64,000 nucleotides of DNA, taken from NCBI RefSeq assembly GCF_007004545.3, contig NZ_CP045503.2, forward strand, positions 1,520,501-1,584,500. Direction: 5' to 3'. The notes under the pieces are model-generated. The model was not told the DNA's origin, searched no databases, and was given only the letters and a program-made list of their open reading frames with translations. The position numbers were made by a program, and so were the translations under genes. Shown piece after piece: positions 48,230 to 56,467 of the stretch. This DNA is from Shewanella eurypsychrophilus. Its GTDB lineage: Bacteria; Pseudomonadota; Gammaproteobacteria; Enterobacterales; Shewanellaceae. Position 1 is the first letter of the stretch, and every line of letters begins with the position of its first letter.

Positions 48230-51200
48230 TTAAAAGTCTTGCTCTCCCTTAATGACTTTAGGGTAGCCACAGATGGCTTTCGAGGTGTGCATACCTGCCA
48301 TGGTTGCGGCTTCGACGCAGCTGGCATTAATGCCAGTGTTTATCCAGTCGCCGGTAACATAAAGGTTATCTATGCCGGTACCATCAGTGTCGATACGGAA
48401 CTTACTGCTGCCTTTGACCGACATGACATATTGCTCAGAGGGATCGACGTTCGCGCGCCAATATTGACTATCGAATCTAGCTTCTCCTTGAGCGCCTTCA
48501 CTCACCTCATCGCCTGCGTGTAACCACTGCCACGGGAACTCGTCGCCGACATGGCTCCAGAGCTTATGGATCTGATTATTCAGCTGACCTATGGCACCCT
48601 CTTTAGCTTGTTGGGACTTACGCTCTGGAAATTCAATATCCGAGCGGGGAGGGTAATGCTCGACCGGCAGCGCCGAGCAGAAGTAGCTGGCATTCTTAGG
48701 CCCAAGGCCTTGCCAGTCCTCTTTATCAAGTAGTTGATCCATCGAGGCCCAAGTATCAAAGGGTTCGGTGAAGCCCGAGAGAACCGGTTGTTCGCCACTC
48801 TCTGGTGTGTATTGCCAACCCATACCGTCGAGATCTTCATTGAGCCAAAGTTGATATGCCTGAGTGGCGACGGTTTTAACCTTATCTACAGCTTTTGCCA
48901 GCGGTTCACTCTGGGCTATCACCTCACTCGCTACATGGGGGACTGAGCCTATGGATAGGCCGAAAATCACCCGATCGAAGTCCTGGCCTTTTACCAGCTG
49001 CTTCTTGGGAAGCTGCTCACCGAAATGGGTTTGATAAACGGCTCCCCAGTCACTCCAGAAGTGTTCAAGATTAATATCGTTATCTTTAAGTAGTTGAGCC
49101 TGCTGCGGGTCGAGTTGCTCATAATTAGGTGTGCTAGGCCAGCAAGCTAACCCTTTTACATCAACAAGCGGGTTATAACTTTCTAAGCCCTCTTTAAGCT
49201 TAACCTGTTCGGTGATCTCAATCGCTTCAATGCTGCCATTAGTACAAACTAGATTATCCACTTGATTAAAATAGTGAAAGTTAACGCCGCGGCGTTTGAG
49301 GACTTCATAATAAGGCGTAAAGACTACATCGCCCATTCCGGCCTGCATCTTCCACATTACGCCACCTTGATAGCAAAGGGCGATTCGCAACATGGAGCGG
49401 ATGATAGTGCCAGCTTCTAGATTTGGCTTATCGAAGTTGCCTTTTTCATAGGCAAAAACCAGATCGTAGAAGCCTCTGACTGGCGCCGAGTCCACGGTAA
49501 AAGTTTGATTTGCCCCGTGTTTGGTGAGCCACTCACGATAATCATAATCGTTTATTACATCGAAGCCATGCTTAAATACACCATCGGCAAACATCCCTTT
49601 GAGTATGGTTAGGCCAAGATCTGAGGCGATATACAGTCTGCGCAGTTCATCGTTAGTTTCTAATTTCTCTGCAAAGCTCTCCTCAAGCCGAGCACGGAAA
49701 CTGTCGACGGCTGATTCGATAAAGCCTTCATCATCTTCATCTGGGCTATGGGCATGCTCGTCACACTCACGGCCAACGAGTTGATTGAGGTGACACTCGA
49801 TAGAGTCTCCCAGTGAGGCTAGGTTTTCTTTTGTGTCTTCTATGCTGTCTTCAATAGAATCTTCGATTCTGTCTTTAAGACGCTCGAACCAGTCTTCACT
49901 AAACCAGTGAACTGGTTTGGCAGTTTCTTTCTCTGTTTCATCGAGCAGATCATCCATCTCCTTGAGCCACTCTCTTATCCAGCTAAAAGCAGCTTTGACC
50001 ACCTTCCACAGGGTCAAAATTTCGGTGCTGTCTCCTGGAATACCATCTCTGAGAGGAAACTCAATTGGCCAGCTGTCTGACTCTCCCCCGACATCTTCCT
50101 GCAGTACGATATAGCTATGGGGTTTAAAGGCATCTAAGAAGGTGGCAAGCGGCGCACCTTCGGGACGATCTAGCTCTTCGTAGGCCTTACGCATCAGGCT
50201 AAAGGCATTTTGATAGAAACCAAACCAGATATGCAGGCCGTGCTCCTCTATTCGCTGGCCATGTTCTGCGTTTCGTCCGCTGGCGCCTTTGCCACCGATA
50301 CGCCAACCTAGCTGGTAGACATCTATTTCATACTTGTTTTGCCAGCCCGGCTGCTCGGTGAGACACATGGCTGCCGTCATAGCAGCGACGCCACCACCGA
50401 GTACGGCAATTTTCTCTTTTTTGAGCACTGAATTATCGACTAATACTTCCCCTTGGGGGACTTCAAAGTCAAAATTAACATGATAGGGCAGCAGCACATT
50501 TTGCTCGCCTAATTCGACGCCCAATGACTCTTTGAGCGGGAAACTGGCATTATCAAATACTGTGGCAATCAAGTCGTTTTCTAGCAGTGACAGAGAGTGA
50601 ACTTGTTTCACTGTAGCCGGTGAGGCTGTAATGGCCTGATAAACAGCCTTTTGGCCAGCAGAATCCGGTAACTGCTTGAGGAATATCTGATCGATAGCGG
50701 GTTTGAACAATAAACTAAATAGCTGATCTTCACCGAGCCTGTCCAGCTCTGGGATAAAGTCTGTCTGATCTTTAAAAAGCTGCCAGGTCTTAGTTATTGC
50801 CTCGAGAGTCGTGAGTTGATCTTCCTCTTTCGCCTCACAATCGACAGTTAACAGCGGGTGCATGGCGAGCTCAGTCTCGGGAGAAAATTCTTTAAAGCTC
50901 TTGGCTGACAAACTTAGCTTAGTGAGAGGCTCGCCGGGCTGGGGCATCTCGTATTCACACATGTTTTTCGGGTAGCCGAACAGCTCTCGGCCATTGATGA
51001 GCGCCATAGAGTCGTTGACGAAAGTATACAGAGGGTGAAAATACACATGACTGATATCGTCACTGTCGGCACTATTTTGCCTACCGACCATGATCCAGGT
51101 GATGATATCTGTTTCCTGTATCCAGCCCTTGTCTCTATCTTCTGGGTATGCAGAGTAGGCCTTCTCGACACGGGTAAAACTGGTCAATATATAAGGCGAT

Positions 51201-51382
51201 AGCACCTTAAAGTACATGGTGCTGCCTGCAACTTGGTTGAGGCAAGTGTCGATGGATTTTTGCAGATTGGCCTGTTTGCCTTTCATAAAAAAACCATACA
51301 TATCGGCCTTGTTAAGCACGAGCGGTGAGTGCATTAACATGGAGCCAGGTGGATAGATGAAATCAGGGCGAAGTTGTTCCAT
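48230..51382 (-). CDS. Acetoacetate decarboxylase-like / FAD oxidoreductase fusion protein
   Basis: 1050 residues. The N-terminal part (about 1-270) looks like an acetoacetate decarboxylase-fold domain, with VYFHPLYTFVNDSMALINGRE and LFGYPKNMCEYE. A second part starts at about residue 320 with the dinucleotide motif KIAVLGGGVAAMTAAMCLTE followed by GWRIGGKGASGRN, as in phytoene-desaturase/amine-oxidase-like flavoproteins. A long acidic helical insert (about 500-570) interrupts it. The C-terminal LYVTGDWINTGINASCVEAA is the usual FAD-binding closing motif. The ATG has AAGGAAT upstream. Substrate is unknown; the pairing suggests successive steps on a keto-acid or polyene substrate. It appears monocistronic. 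Confidence 0.75.
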   Translation of the reverse strand: MEQLRPDFIYPPGSMLMHSPLVLNKADMYGFFMKGKQANLQKSIDTCLNQVAGSTMYFKVLSPYILTSFTRVEKAYSAYPEDRDKGWIQETDIITWIMVGRQNSADSDDISHVYFHPLYTFVNDSMALINGRELFGYPKNMCEYEMPQPGEPLTKLSLSAKSFKEFSPETELAMHPLLTVDCEAKEEDQLTTLEAITKTWQLFKDQTDFIPELDRLGEDQLFSLLFKPAIDQIFLKQLPDSAGQKAVYQAITASPATVKQVHSLSLLENDLIATVFDNASFPLKESLGVELGEQNVLLPYHVNFDFEVPQGEVLVDNSVLKKEKIAVLGGGVAAMTAAMCLTEQPGWQNKYEIDVYQLGWRIGGKGASGRNAEHGQRIEEHGLHIWFGFYQNAFSLMRKAYEELDRPEGAPLATFLDAFKPHSYIVLQEDVGGESDSWPIEFPLRDGIPGDSTEILTLWKVVKAAFSWIREWLKEMDDLLDETEKETAKPVHWFSEDWFERLKDRIEDSIEDSIEDTKENLASLGDSIECHLNQLVGRECDEHAHSPDEDDEGFIESAVDSFRARLEESFAEKLETNDELRRLYIASDLGLTILKGMFADGVFKHGFDVINDYDYREWLTKHGANQTFTVDSAPVRGFYDLVFAYEKGNFDKPNLEAGTIIRSMLRIALCYQGGVMWKMQAGMGDVVFTPYYEVLKRRGVNFHYFNQVDNLVCTNGSIEAIEITEQVKLKEGLESYNPLVDVKGLACWPSTPNYEQLDPQQAQLLKDNDINLEHFWSDWGAVYQTHFGEQLPKKQLVKGQDFDRVIFGLSIGSVPHVASEVIAQSEPLAKAVDKVKTVATQAYQLWLNEDLDGMGWQYTPESGEQPVLSGFTEPFDTWASMDQLLDKEDWQGLGPKNASYFCSALPVEHYPPRSDIEFPERKSQQAKEGAIGQLNNQIHKLWSHVGDEFPWQWLHAGDEVSEGAQGEARFDSQYWRANVDPSEQYVMSVKGSSKFRIDTDGTGIDNLYVTGDWINTGINASCVEAATMAGMHTSKAICGYPKVIKGEQDF

Positions 51383-51586
51383 AGCCTATATTCCTTTTGT
51401 GGCCTAACTTGAATGGGTCATCTCTGATGGATGCTAGCGTTGAACTTATAGTGTTGAAATTAGTGTGTTGAGATTTGTTTAGTTTATTATTAGGTAGGGT
51501 AAGACTATGAAGGTTTTGAATATTTTTCAAACTTTTAGACAAATAAATGAGTAACAAAGTTAATTGTTCAGTGCTGGCTATTTGAT

Positions 51587-51629
51587 GAATAGGTTCTAGG
51601 TCCTAGATTCTAGGGCCTAGAACCTATTC
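51587..51629. repeat. Long CTAG-rich inverted repeat
   Basis: GAATAGGTTCTAGG (51587-51600) is the perfect inverse of CCTAGAACCTATTC (51616-51629). The centre also pairs (CCTAG-ATT-CTAGG), giving a near-perfect 43 bp hairpin with one mismatch pair. It uses the same CTAGG/CTAGAAC words as the array at 1-1628. Confidence 0.8.
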
Positions 51630-51638
51630 ACTGACTGA

Positions 51639-51833
51639 TTACTGCCATCTAGGAGATTGATGTGTATTTGGCTGAGCTTCAAACTGCTGTCGTTTTTGAT
51701 CTGATAGCTGTCTGCGATTGTGCTTATTACGTCTACTCTTATGCTTACCTTGCTGCTTTTCGTGATCGCAGCCATTTTCCGAGAGAAACTCTCTATCCCA
51801 AAGTCGATCGTCATTATCGTAAAAGTTTGACAT
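51639..51833 (-). CDS. Possible small basic protein
   Basis: A 64-residue, very hydrophilic product beginning MSNFYDNDDRLWDREF, with a basic middle (KSRRNKHNRRQLSDQKRQQ). No family is recognised. ATG is preceded by GGGAAATGTA, a modest ribosome binding site. The composition resembles small conserved nucleic-acid-binding or hypothetical proteins of marine gammaproteobacteria, but this is impression only. It lies between the RsmB-like gene terminator and the CTAG hairpin. Confidence 0.45.
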   Translation of the reverse strand: MSNFYDNDDRLWDREFLSENGCDHEKQQGKHKSRRNKHNRRQLSDQKRQQFEAQPNTHQSPRWQ

Positions 51834-51879
51834 TACATTTCCCGAATAAAGGTCTTGAGTGGATTGTAAAATGTGAAAA

Positions 51880-51909
51880 TGACAACCAGATGACAGGGAT
51901 TGGTATAAT
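51880..51909 (+). promoter_or_regulatory. Candidate sigma-70 promoter facing a terminator
   Basis: TGACAA near 51880-51885, about 18 bases, then a perfect TATAAT at 51904-51909 on the plus strand. The strong hairpin at 51930-51968 follows directly, so a transcript would be only about 50 nt. It may be fortuitous. Confidence 0.3.
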
Positions 51910-51929
51910 GAAAACCGATTTACAGTCAG

Positions 51930-51968
51930 GCAATAAAAAAGACGACCTTAGGTCGTCTTTTTTATTGC
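51930..51968. terminator. Bidirectional terminator after the RsmB-like gene
   Basis: A perfect 18 bp stem, GCAATAAAAAAGACGACC with its inverse, around a TTA loop. Long A and T runs flank the GC-rich core, so it can work on either strand. It sits 35 bp beyond the methyltransferase stop. Confidence 0.93.
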
Positions 51969-52002
51969 GTTGTGAATCTACTCATAACTAATAGCTTACA
52001 AC

Positions 52003-53445
52003 TTATAGCTTTCTTTGCATCCTAGCGACAAACATACCGTCAGTATCTGCCTGATAAGGTAGCACTGTGTGCATTGTTGCCTTTTCGCCTGTAAAAGGAT
52101 GAGTCGTGACTTCCAGCGTAAAGTCAGCATGTTTAGCTAAAAAGGCATTAACAACAGCTTCATTTTCCAGAGGTGACAGTGAGCAGGTTGCATAAACTAA
52201 TGTGCCACCGACTTTTACTCCCTGACTAGAGCGGCTTAAGATATCTAGTTGCAAAGCAGGTTTATCATTAACAGAATCAACAACATCTATCCAGCGCATA
52301 TCTGGGTTACGTCGCCAGGTACCTGTACAGCTACAGGGAGCATCGACAAGCACGCCATCGAAATGCTTGTGAGGTACTGGCAGTTCATCGGATTTCCATG
52401 CTGAGGCTGAGATGCCGTTAAAACCAGCGCGCTTGGCTCGCTTAGCGAGCTCTTCCAGTGGCTTTCGGCGCACATCTGAGGCGACTATTGTGCCTTTTGC
52501 TTGTTTTTCTTGCTGTAGCATAAGGGATCTGAGTTGCAAGCTTTTACCACCTGCGCCACTACAGGTATCCCACCAGTTATCATCTTTATTAGGTGCGCAG
52601 ATCTGACCGACAACCTGAGAGCCTAAGTCTTGGATCTCAAGTTCACCTTCACGATACAGAGACAAGCCATTGAGATTGATGCTCTTGTGGCCTAGGTTGA
52701 TGCTATCACTAAAAAATTCACTGGCCGTTGCGATGATATCGAGCTTAGCGAGCTTCTCAATCGCTTCACCTGTCTCAATATTTTGCACTCTAGCCCAGAT
52801 AGGCGGGCGTGAAGAGAGTGCTTCGACCATAGCTAGGCGCTGCTCAATATTATCAATGGGACAAGTTTGCCAGAACCACTCAGGAACCAGTTCATCGGTG
52901 GTAAACTTGATAGCTGGGAACTGACTTGCAAGCCAATCACACTTTGCGGTTACGGATACTAATGATGAATCGTCATCGACAGTGAGTGCGTGCTCGTTAT
53001 CTGCAAATTCTGACCAAGCAGCAATAAAGGGTTCCCAAGAGTGGGACTCTAATCGAGCGTTGACAGTCAGCATGGTGAACCAAGTGGCTGGTTTTGTCTG
53101 AGTCGTTAGCTGTGAACTGAACTTGCTCAACCAACCCCACCAACGAAATAACGCAAACAAACTCTCACGGATCACACGTCTATCTTTAGAGCCATGCTTC
53201 TTATTGAGTCTAAAGTACTCGCCCACAACGCGATCTGCCGGCTGCTTTTTCTCCATCACCTCAGTAAATAGCTGCAGTATGGTGTTGGCATAACTCAGAC
53301 TGCGCTTCTGTGCAGGCGTCTCTGCATTCATTGCTTCAAACGAGGTGGCTTTAATCTCGTTCAAAAATGTCACTATTGAAGCGTGATGACTCGCCGCGGT
53401 ATCCGATACTGATTTAGTGGTGTTTGAGTTCAAGGGGCTGCCCAT
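52003..53445 (-). CDS. RsmB/NOP-family RNA (cytosine-C5) methyltransferase
   Basis: A SAM-dependent rRNA or tRNA m5C methyltransferase of 480 residues. The N-terminal part (about 40-150) is a NusB-like helical region. The SAM-binding motif I reads WWDTCSGAGGKSLQLRSL. Catalytic motif IV is VDAPCSCTGTWRRNPDMRW, and motif VI is LVYATCSLSPLENE with the nucleophile Cys. The N-terminus of about 30 residues before MNAETPAQKR may be untranslated; a second start there is possible. It resembles RsmB rather than RsmF in having no C-terminal PUA domain. Confidence 0.88.
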   Translation of the reverse strand: MGSPLNSNTTKSVSDTAASHHASIVTFLNEIKATSFEAMNAETPAQKRSLSYANTILQLFTEVMEKKQPADRVVGEYFRLNKKHGSKDRRVIRESLFALFRWWGWLSKFSSQLTTQTKPATWFTMLTVNARLESHSWEPFIAAWSEFADNEHALTVDDDSSLVSVTAKCDWLASQFPAIKFTTDELVPEWFWQTCPIDNIEQRLAMVEALSSRPPIWARVQNIETGEAIEKLAKLDIIATASEFFSDSINLGHKSINLNGLSLYREGELEIQDLGSQVVGQICAPNKDDNWWDTCSGAGGKSLQLRSLMLQQEKQAKGTIVASDVRRKPLEELAKRAKRAGFNGISASAWKSDELPVPHKHFDGVLVDAPCSCTGTWRRNPDMRWIDVVDSVNDKPALQLDILSRSSQGVKVGGTLVYATCSLSPLENEAVVNAFLAKHADFTLEVTTHPFTGEKATMHTVLPYQADTDGMFVARMQRKL

Positions 53446-54602
53446 GGGTCATTAATAGGAGTGGTATTTTCTGTGGTGGATTATAACAGATGCGAACACC
53501 TTCGAATCAAGCTGGTGAGTATTTTTATATGACGTGTCGGATAAAAAAGTTGCTGAAGACTCCTTTCTAGTTGGGTTCATTGGGCAGATTTGCTACTTGG
53601 CAGTATTCTGTTTACCAATACAGTATTGATATCAAACGCCTGCCCGGCGAGGAGTGTGTAAGCACTTCTGTGACACGCTGTGAATATATCCCTATAGCCT
53701 CGGCCATGACACTGATGTGAATGGATTCACAAATGCCGTGGTGACATGGATGTCATAGAGTGGCCATGTCATGGACGGTCACAGCCGCGTTTACACCTGA
53801 TTATTTATTTCTTCGATTTGGGTTTGATTGCCACTAACTCACTTTTTGGACAAAAACGTGTTTATTTGTTGGATAACAAGTTCCTGAAATACCTATTGTG
53901 GGTTCATTGGGCTAACTCGGTATTTGGTTATTATCTGGTAAGCATGACTTCATTGTTATCTATTGCTTGCAGCAGGTGCTGTAAATGGATTTACGAATGT
54001 CACGATCACACGGTCAGAGATGTTCCCTCCATCTCAAGACATTTCCCATCTGACCCACACGGAAGTGGGAAATGCCTGAGTGATATCTGGAATATCGCAG
54101 GCCTTATGGGTCAGATGTGAATGAGTGACCTCACATGCAGATTCCTCTGCGAGCCGCCGCAAGTACATCTGACCGCCATGTCATCGAAGCTCTCAGTCGC
54201 ATCTACACCTGCTATGGTTTCGAGAAAGTCATCTCTTCGATTGGAGCTTAAAGGTGCTAGCTAAACACGTTTTTGGACAAAAATGTGATGACTTGTCGGA
54301 TCACAAGTTACTTAAATATCTATTGAATTGGTTTCATTAGGCTAACTTTGTATTGGATTATTTTCAGGTAAACATAATTTCATTGTTACCTATTGCCTGC
54401 AGCAGGCTTAAGTGCAAACACTTCTGCGACACGGCGTGAATATATCCCTATAGCCTCGGCCATGACGTCCATGTCATGGACGGTCACAGCCGCGTTCACA
54501 CCTGGTAATTTATTTCTTCGATTTGGGTTTTACAGTTTGGGTTTACAGTTTGGGTTTACTGTTAGTAACTCACTTTTGGACAGAAACCACTTAGAGTATT
54601 GA
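53446..54602. repeat. Intergenic repeat region with two diverged direct copies
   Basis: No protein gene is supported here. Block 1 at 53838-53972 and block 2 at 54272-54411 are direct copies starting TTTTTGGACAAAAA and ending at a TTGC(C/T)TGCAGCAGG stretch. A second block pair starts GTGAATATATCCCTATAGCC at about 53680 and 54446, and shares the GACGGTCACAGCCGCGTT segment and ATTTCTTCGATTTGGGTTT. Pieces recur in inverse orientation near 58078-58160. It looks like interspersed-repeat debris. Confidence 0.65.
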
Positions 54603-55256
54603 TTCTAGTTAACCTGTATTGGATTAGAATAAGTATCTGATTTTACTCTTCCCCCAAATAGCTAAAGGTCAAGCTATTCACCACGGTGAATATGACGTAG
54701 TCATAAGCAATGAACGAGAGGCTGGGAGCCGAACTGGCTGTTAAACATGGATGTTGTTGGACATCGAGGCCCCGGAGAAGATCTAAATCTAAAGTCCTGC
54801 TCTCTAAACCTTAGTATTAAATTTTTTGCGCTCTAAATCTTTACCTCCGTGTTCTCCGTGTAGCGCAGCGCTCCGTGGTGAGAACGCTGTTTGTTTTCGT
54901 TAAGTATCAAACCAAAGCTAATCCTCACGGCGGAGGAAAAAGGGCATGAGGCATGGAGTAGGATGAGGGAAAGGAATTAGTTCAGTTAAATTCTATGGGT
55001 GTCCACTTAACGTGATTGTATAAAACCAATCTAGACAGCATTGCAATTGAGTTTAAATCAATGCCTTACCCATATTTATCATTACTAGCTTTGATAGTGT
55101 TATGTGATGACGAGGCCATCTTTTTATTATGGCTGGCTTGATAAATTTTGTTGTTAGTGAAAAGGGTCGAAAGGTGGGTCGTGGGATTAGGAAATGTAGG
55201 GTAATCAAATAAAGTTTACACTGACCCCACATATCTCCATATCAGACCCCACATCT
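54603..55256. other. Intergenic, no gene seen
   Basis: About 650 bp. It contains the direct-repeat-like phrase CTCCGTGTTCTCCGTGTAGC followed by CGCTCCGTGGTGAGAACG near 54850. Near 55011 it has GGTGTCCACTTAACGTG, which resembles the end of the IS3 element only weakly. No coding frame or terminator is supported. Confidence 0.4.
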
Positions 55257-56084
55257 CTATAACTCCCATCCTGCTTTCAGTTTATACAAAGTTCTTGCTC
55301 CACCTTTTGGTGTGGTTTCTTCGTGTATATCAAAGATTTCACTGGCTTGGATAAGTTTTTTTAGTGAGCTGTAACCATGCTTCTCTTTCATTTTCTCAAA
55401 CTCTTCCGGTGCATGTTCCTTGATTAGGTGGCCAGCTGAACTAATTAAAGCCCACCCATCTTCTCTACTCATTTTAGTGGCGATATCTCCAAGCATAAGT
55501 ACTAAACGGCTTTGCCTTAAAAAGGAGAGTTCTAGATCTTTCCTTCCTTCTTCCGATTGAAAGTAAGCAACCATTTCTTTACGTCCATCATTTATTGCCT
55601 TGGCCGTTGCTTTTAAACGATTAATCTCAAGCCTGATCTTGTCACTCTGCTCATCAAGTTCCTTACTCAATGCCCTGCAACTTTGAGCGGATTGCATATC
55701 AAAACGTGGTAACAAATGATGAATAAGGTCATTTCGCTCAGTAACTAACTGAGCTAAGGCTTCCTTTCTACTTTTATAGTAATCATCATCACATTCAATC
55801 CTAAAATTAAATGAAAAGTATGCTTCATCCATTTCTTCTAGTTCGGTTGATTGTGTATCTGATTCAGGATTTGAATTTTCAACATACTGCCCAACCAAAG
55901 TTCCCATCGTCTGCTTATTAACTTTGTTTTCCTGTGCTTCTTTAAGTGTTTTTAACTCACTTGCAAAGCCTACCAGGTTACCATTAGCTACTACAAATTT
56001 TAGCAGTTGCTCGAGCTGTTGAAAAAGGACCACGTTCCGTCCAACCTTCCTTAATACATCATCAACAAATTCTTCGTTTTTCAA
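55257..56084 (-). CDS. HEPN-like plus OST-HTH/LOTUS domain protein
   Basis: The 275-residue cytoplasmic protein starts at TTG with AAAAGGA upstream. The N-terminal two thirds are all helical and contain ERNDLIHHLLPRF (about 117-129). This fits the R-x4-H ribonuclease motif of HEPN domains, with Asn after Arg. The C-terminal 75 residues (DGWALISSAGHLIKE, KHGYSSLKKLIQAS, LYKLKAGWEL) match the OST-HTH/LOTUS RNA-binding domain. I infer an RNA-binding, possibly RNA-cleaving, protein. It sits in a repeat-rich accessory island downstream of a helicase remnant. No adjacent nucleotidyltransferase antitoxin is seen. Assignment is by motif only. Confidence 0.6.
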   Translation of the reverse strand: MKNEEFVDDVLRKVGRNVVLFQQLEQLLKFVVANGNLVGFASELKTLKEAQENKVNKQTMGTLVGQYVENSNPESDTQSTELEEMDEAYFSFNFRIECDDDYYKSRKEALAQLVTERNDLIHHLLPRFDMQSAQSCRALSKELDEQSDKIRLEINRLKATAKAINDGRKEMVAYFQSEEGRKDLELSFLRQSRLVLMLGDIATKMSREDGWALISSAGHLIKEHAPEEFEKMKEKHGYSSLKKLIQASEIFDIHEETTPKGGARTLYKLKAGWEL

Positions 56085-56236
56085 ATGTTATCAATCCTTT
56101 TCATTCTGTCATCAAAGGTGAATTGTACTGTTTATCCTTGAACACTCTAACAAAAAAGGCCTTTTGAAGGTTCTATGGATGATTAGTCCCACTACACCTC
56201 TAGTTCTAGCTATACGCGACGATTCGATGTGTAACG

Positions 56237-56419
56237 TTAAATAATGGTAAATCCAATAGCTTCTAATTGCTTCCTTTCTGATAGCTTGAGAGTTTTTACA
56301 ACCCAAATCAGAAGTTCTTTTGGCCGTGATGACGCAACATATGCAAATCTTGCAGCTTCACTATCGGCGAACAAAGGGTCGTAGCGAATAAGGTCAAATA
56401 TTCTTGTAAACCATCAAGT
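56237..56419 (-). pseudogene. C-terminal remnant of a UvrD-like helicase
   Basis: One minus-strand frame ending in TAA at 56237 reads IFDLIRYDPLFADSEAARFA then YVASSRPKELLIWVVKTLKL and ERKQLEAIGF. The YVAxSRPKxLL block is typical of the last motif of superfamily I (UvrD/Rep-like) helicases, including GajB-type defence helicases. The frame is closed upstream by a TGA near 56420, while the adjoining frame (LDGLQEYL) seems to continue the homology, suggesting a frameshift. The rest of the gene is absent; the IS10-type element lies just upstream. Confidence 0.45.
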
Positions 56420-56467
56420 GTAGATGCTGCTGCGAGCTTCCAAAACATGGATGTTTTGGTAGAGCCC

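Noticed and set aside
51662..51991. 109-residue plus-strand ORF
   Set aside because: It crosses a strong terminator stem and is antisense to the more plausible 64-residue gene.
53746..54120. 124-residue plus-strand ORF
   Set aside because: It runs through interspersed repeats, has no ribosome binding site, and its counterpart in the second repeat copy is not open.
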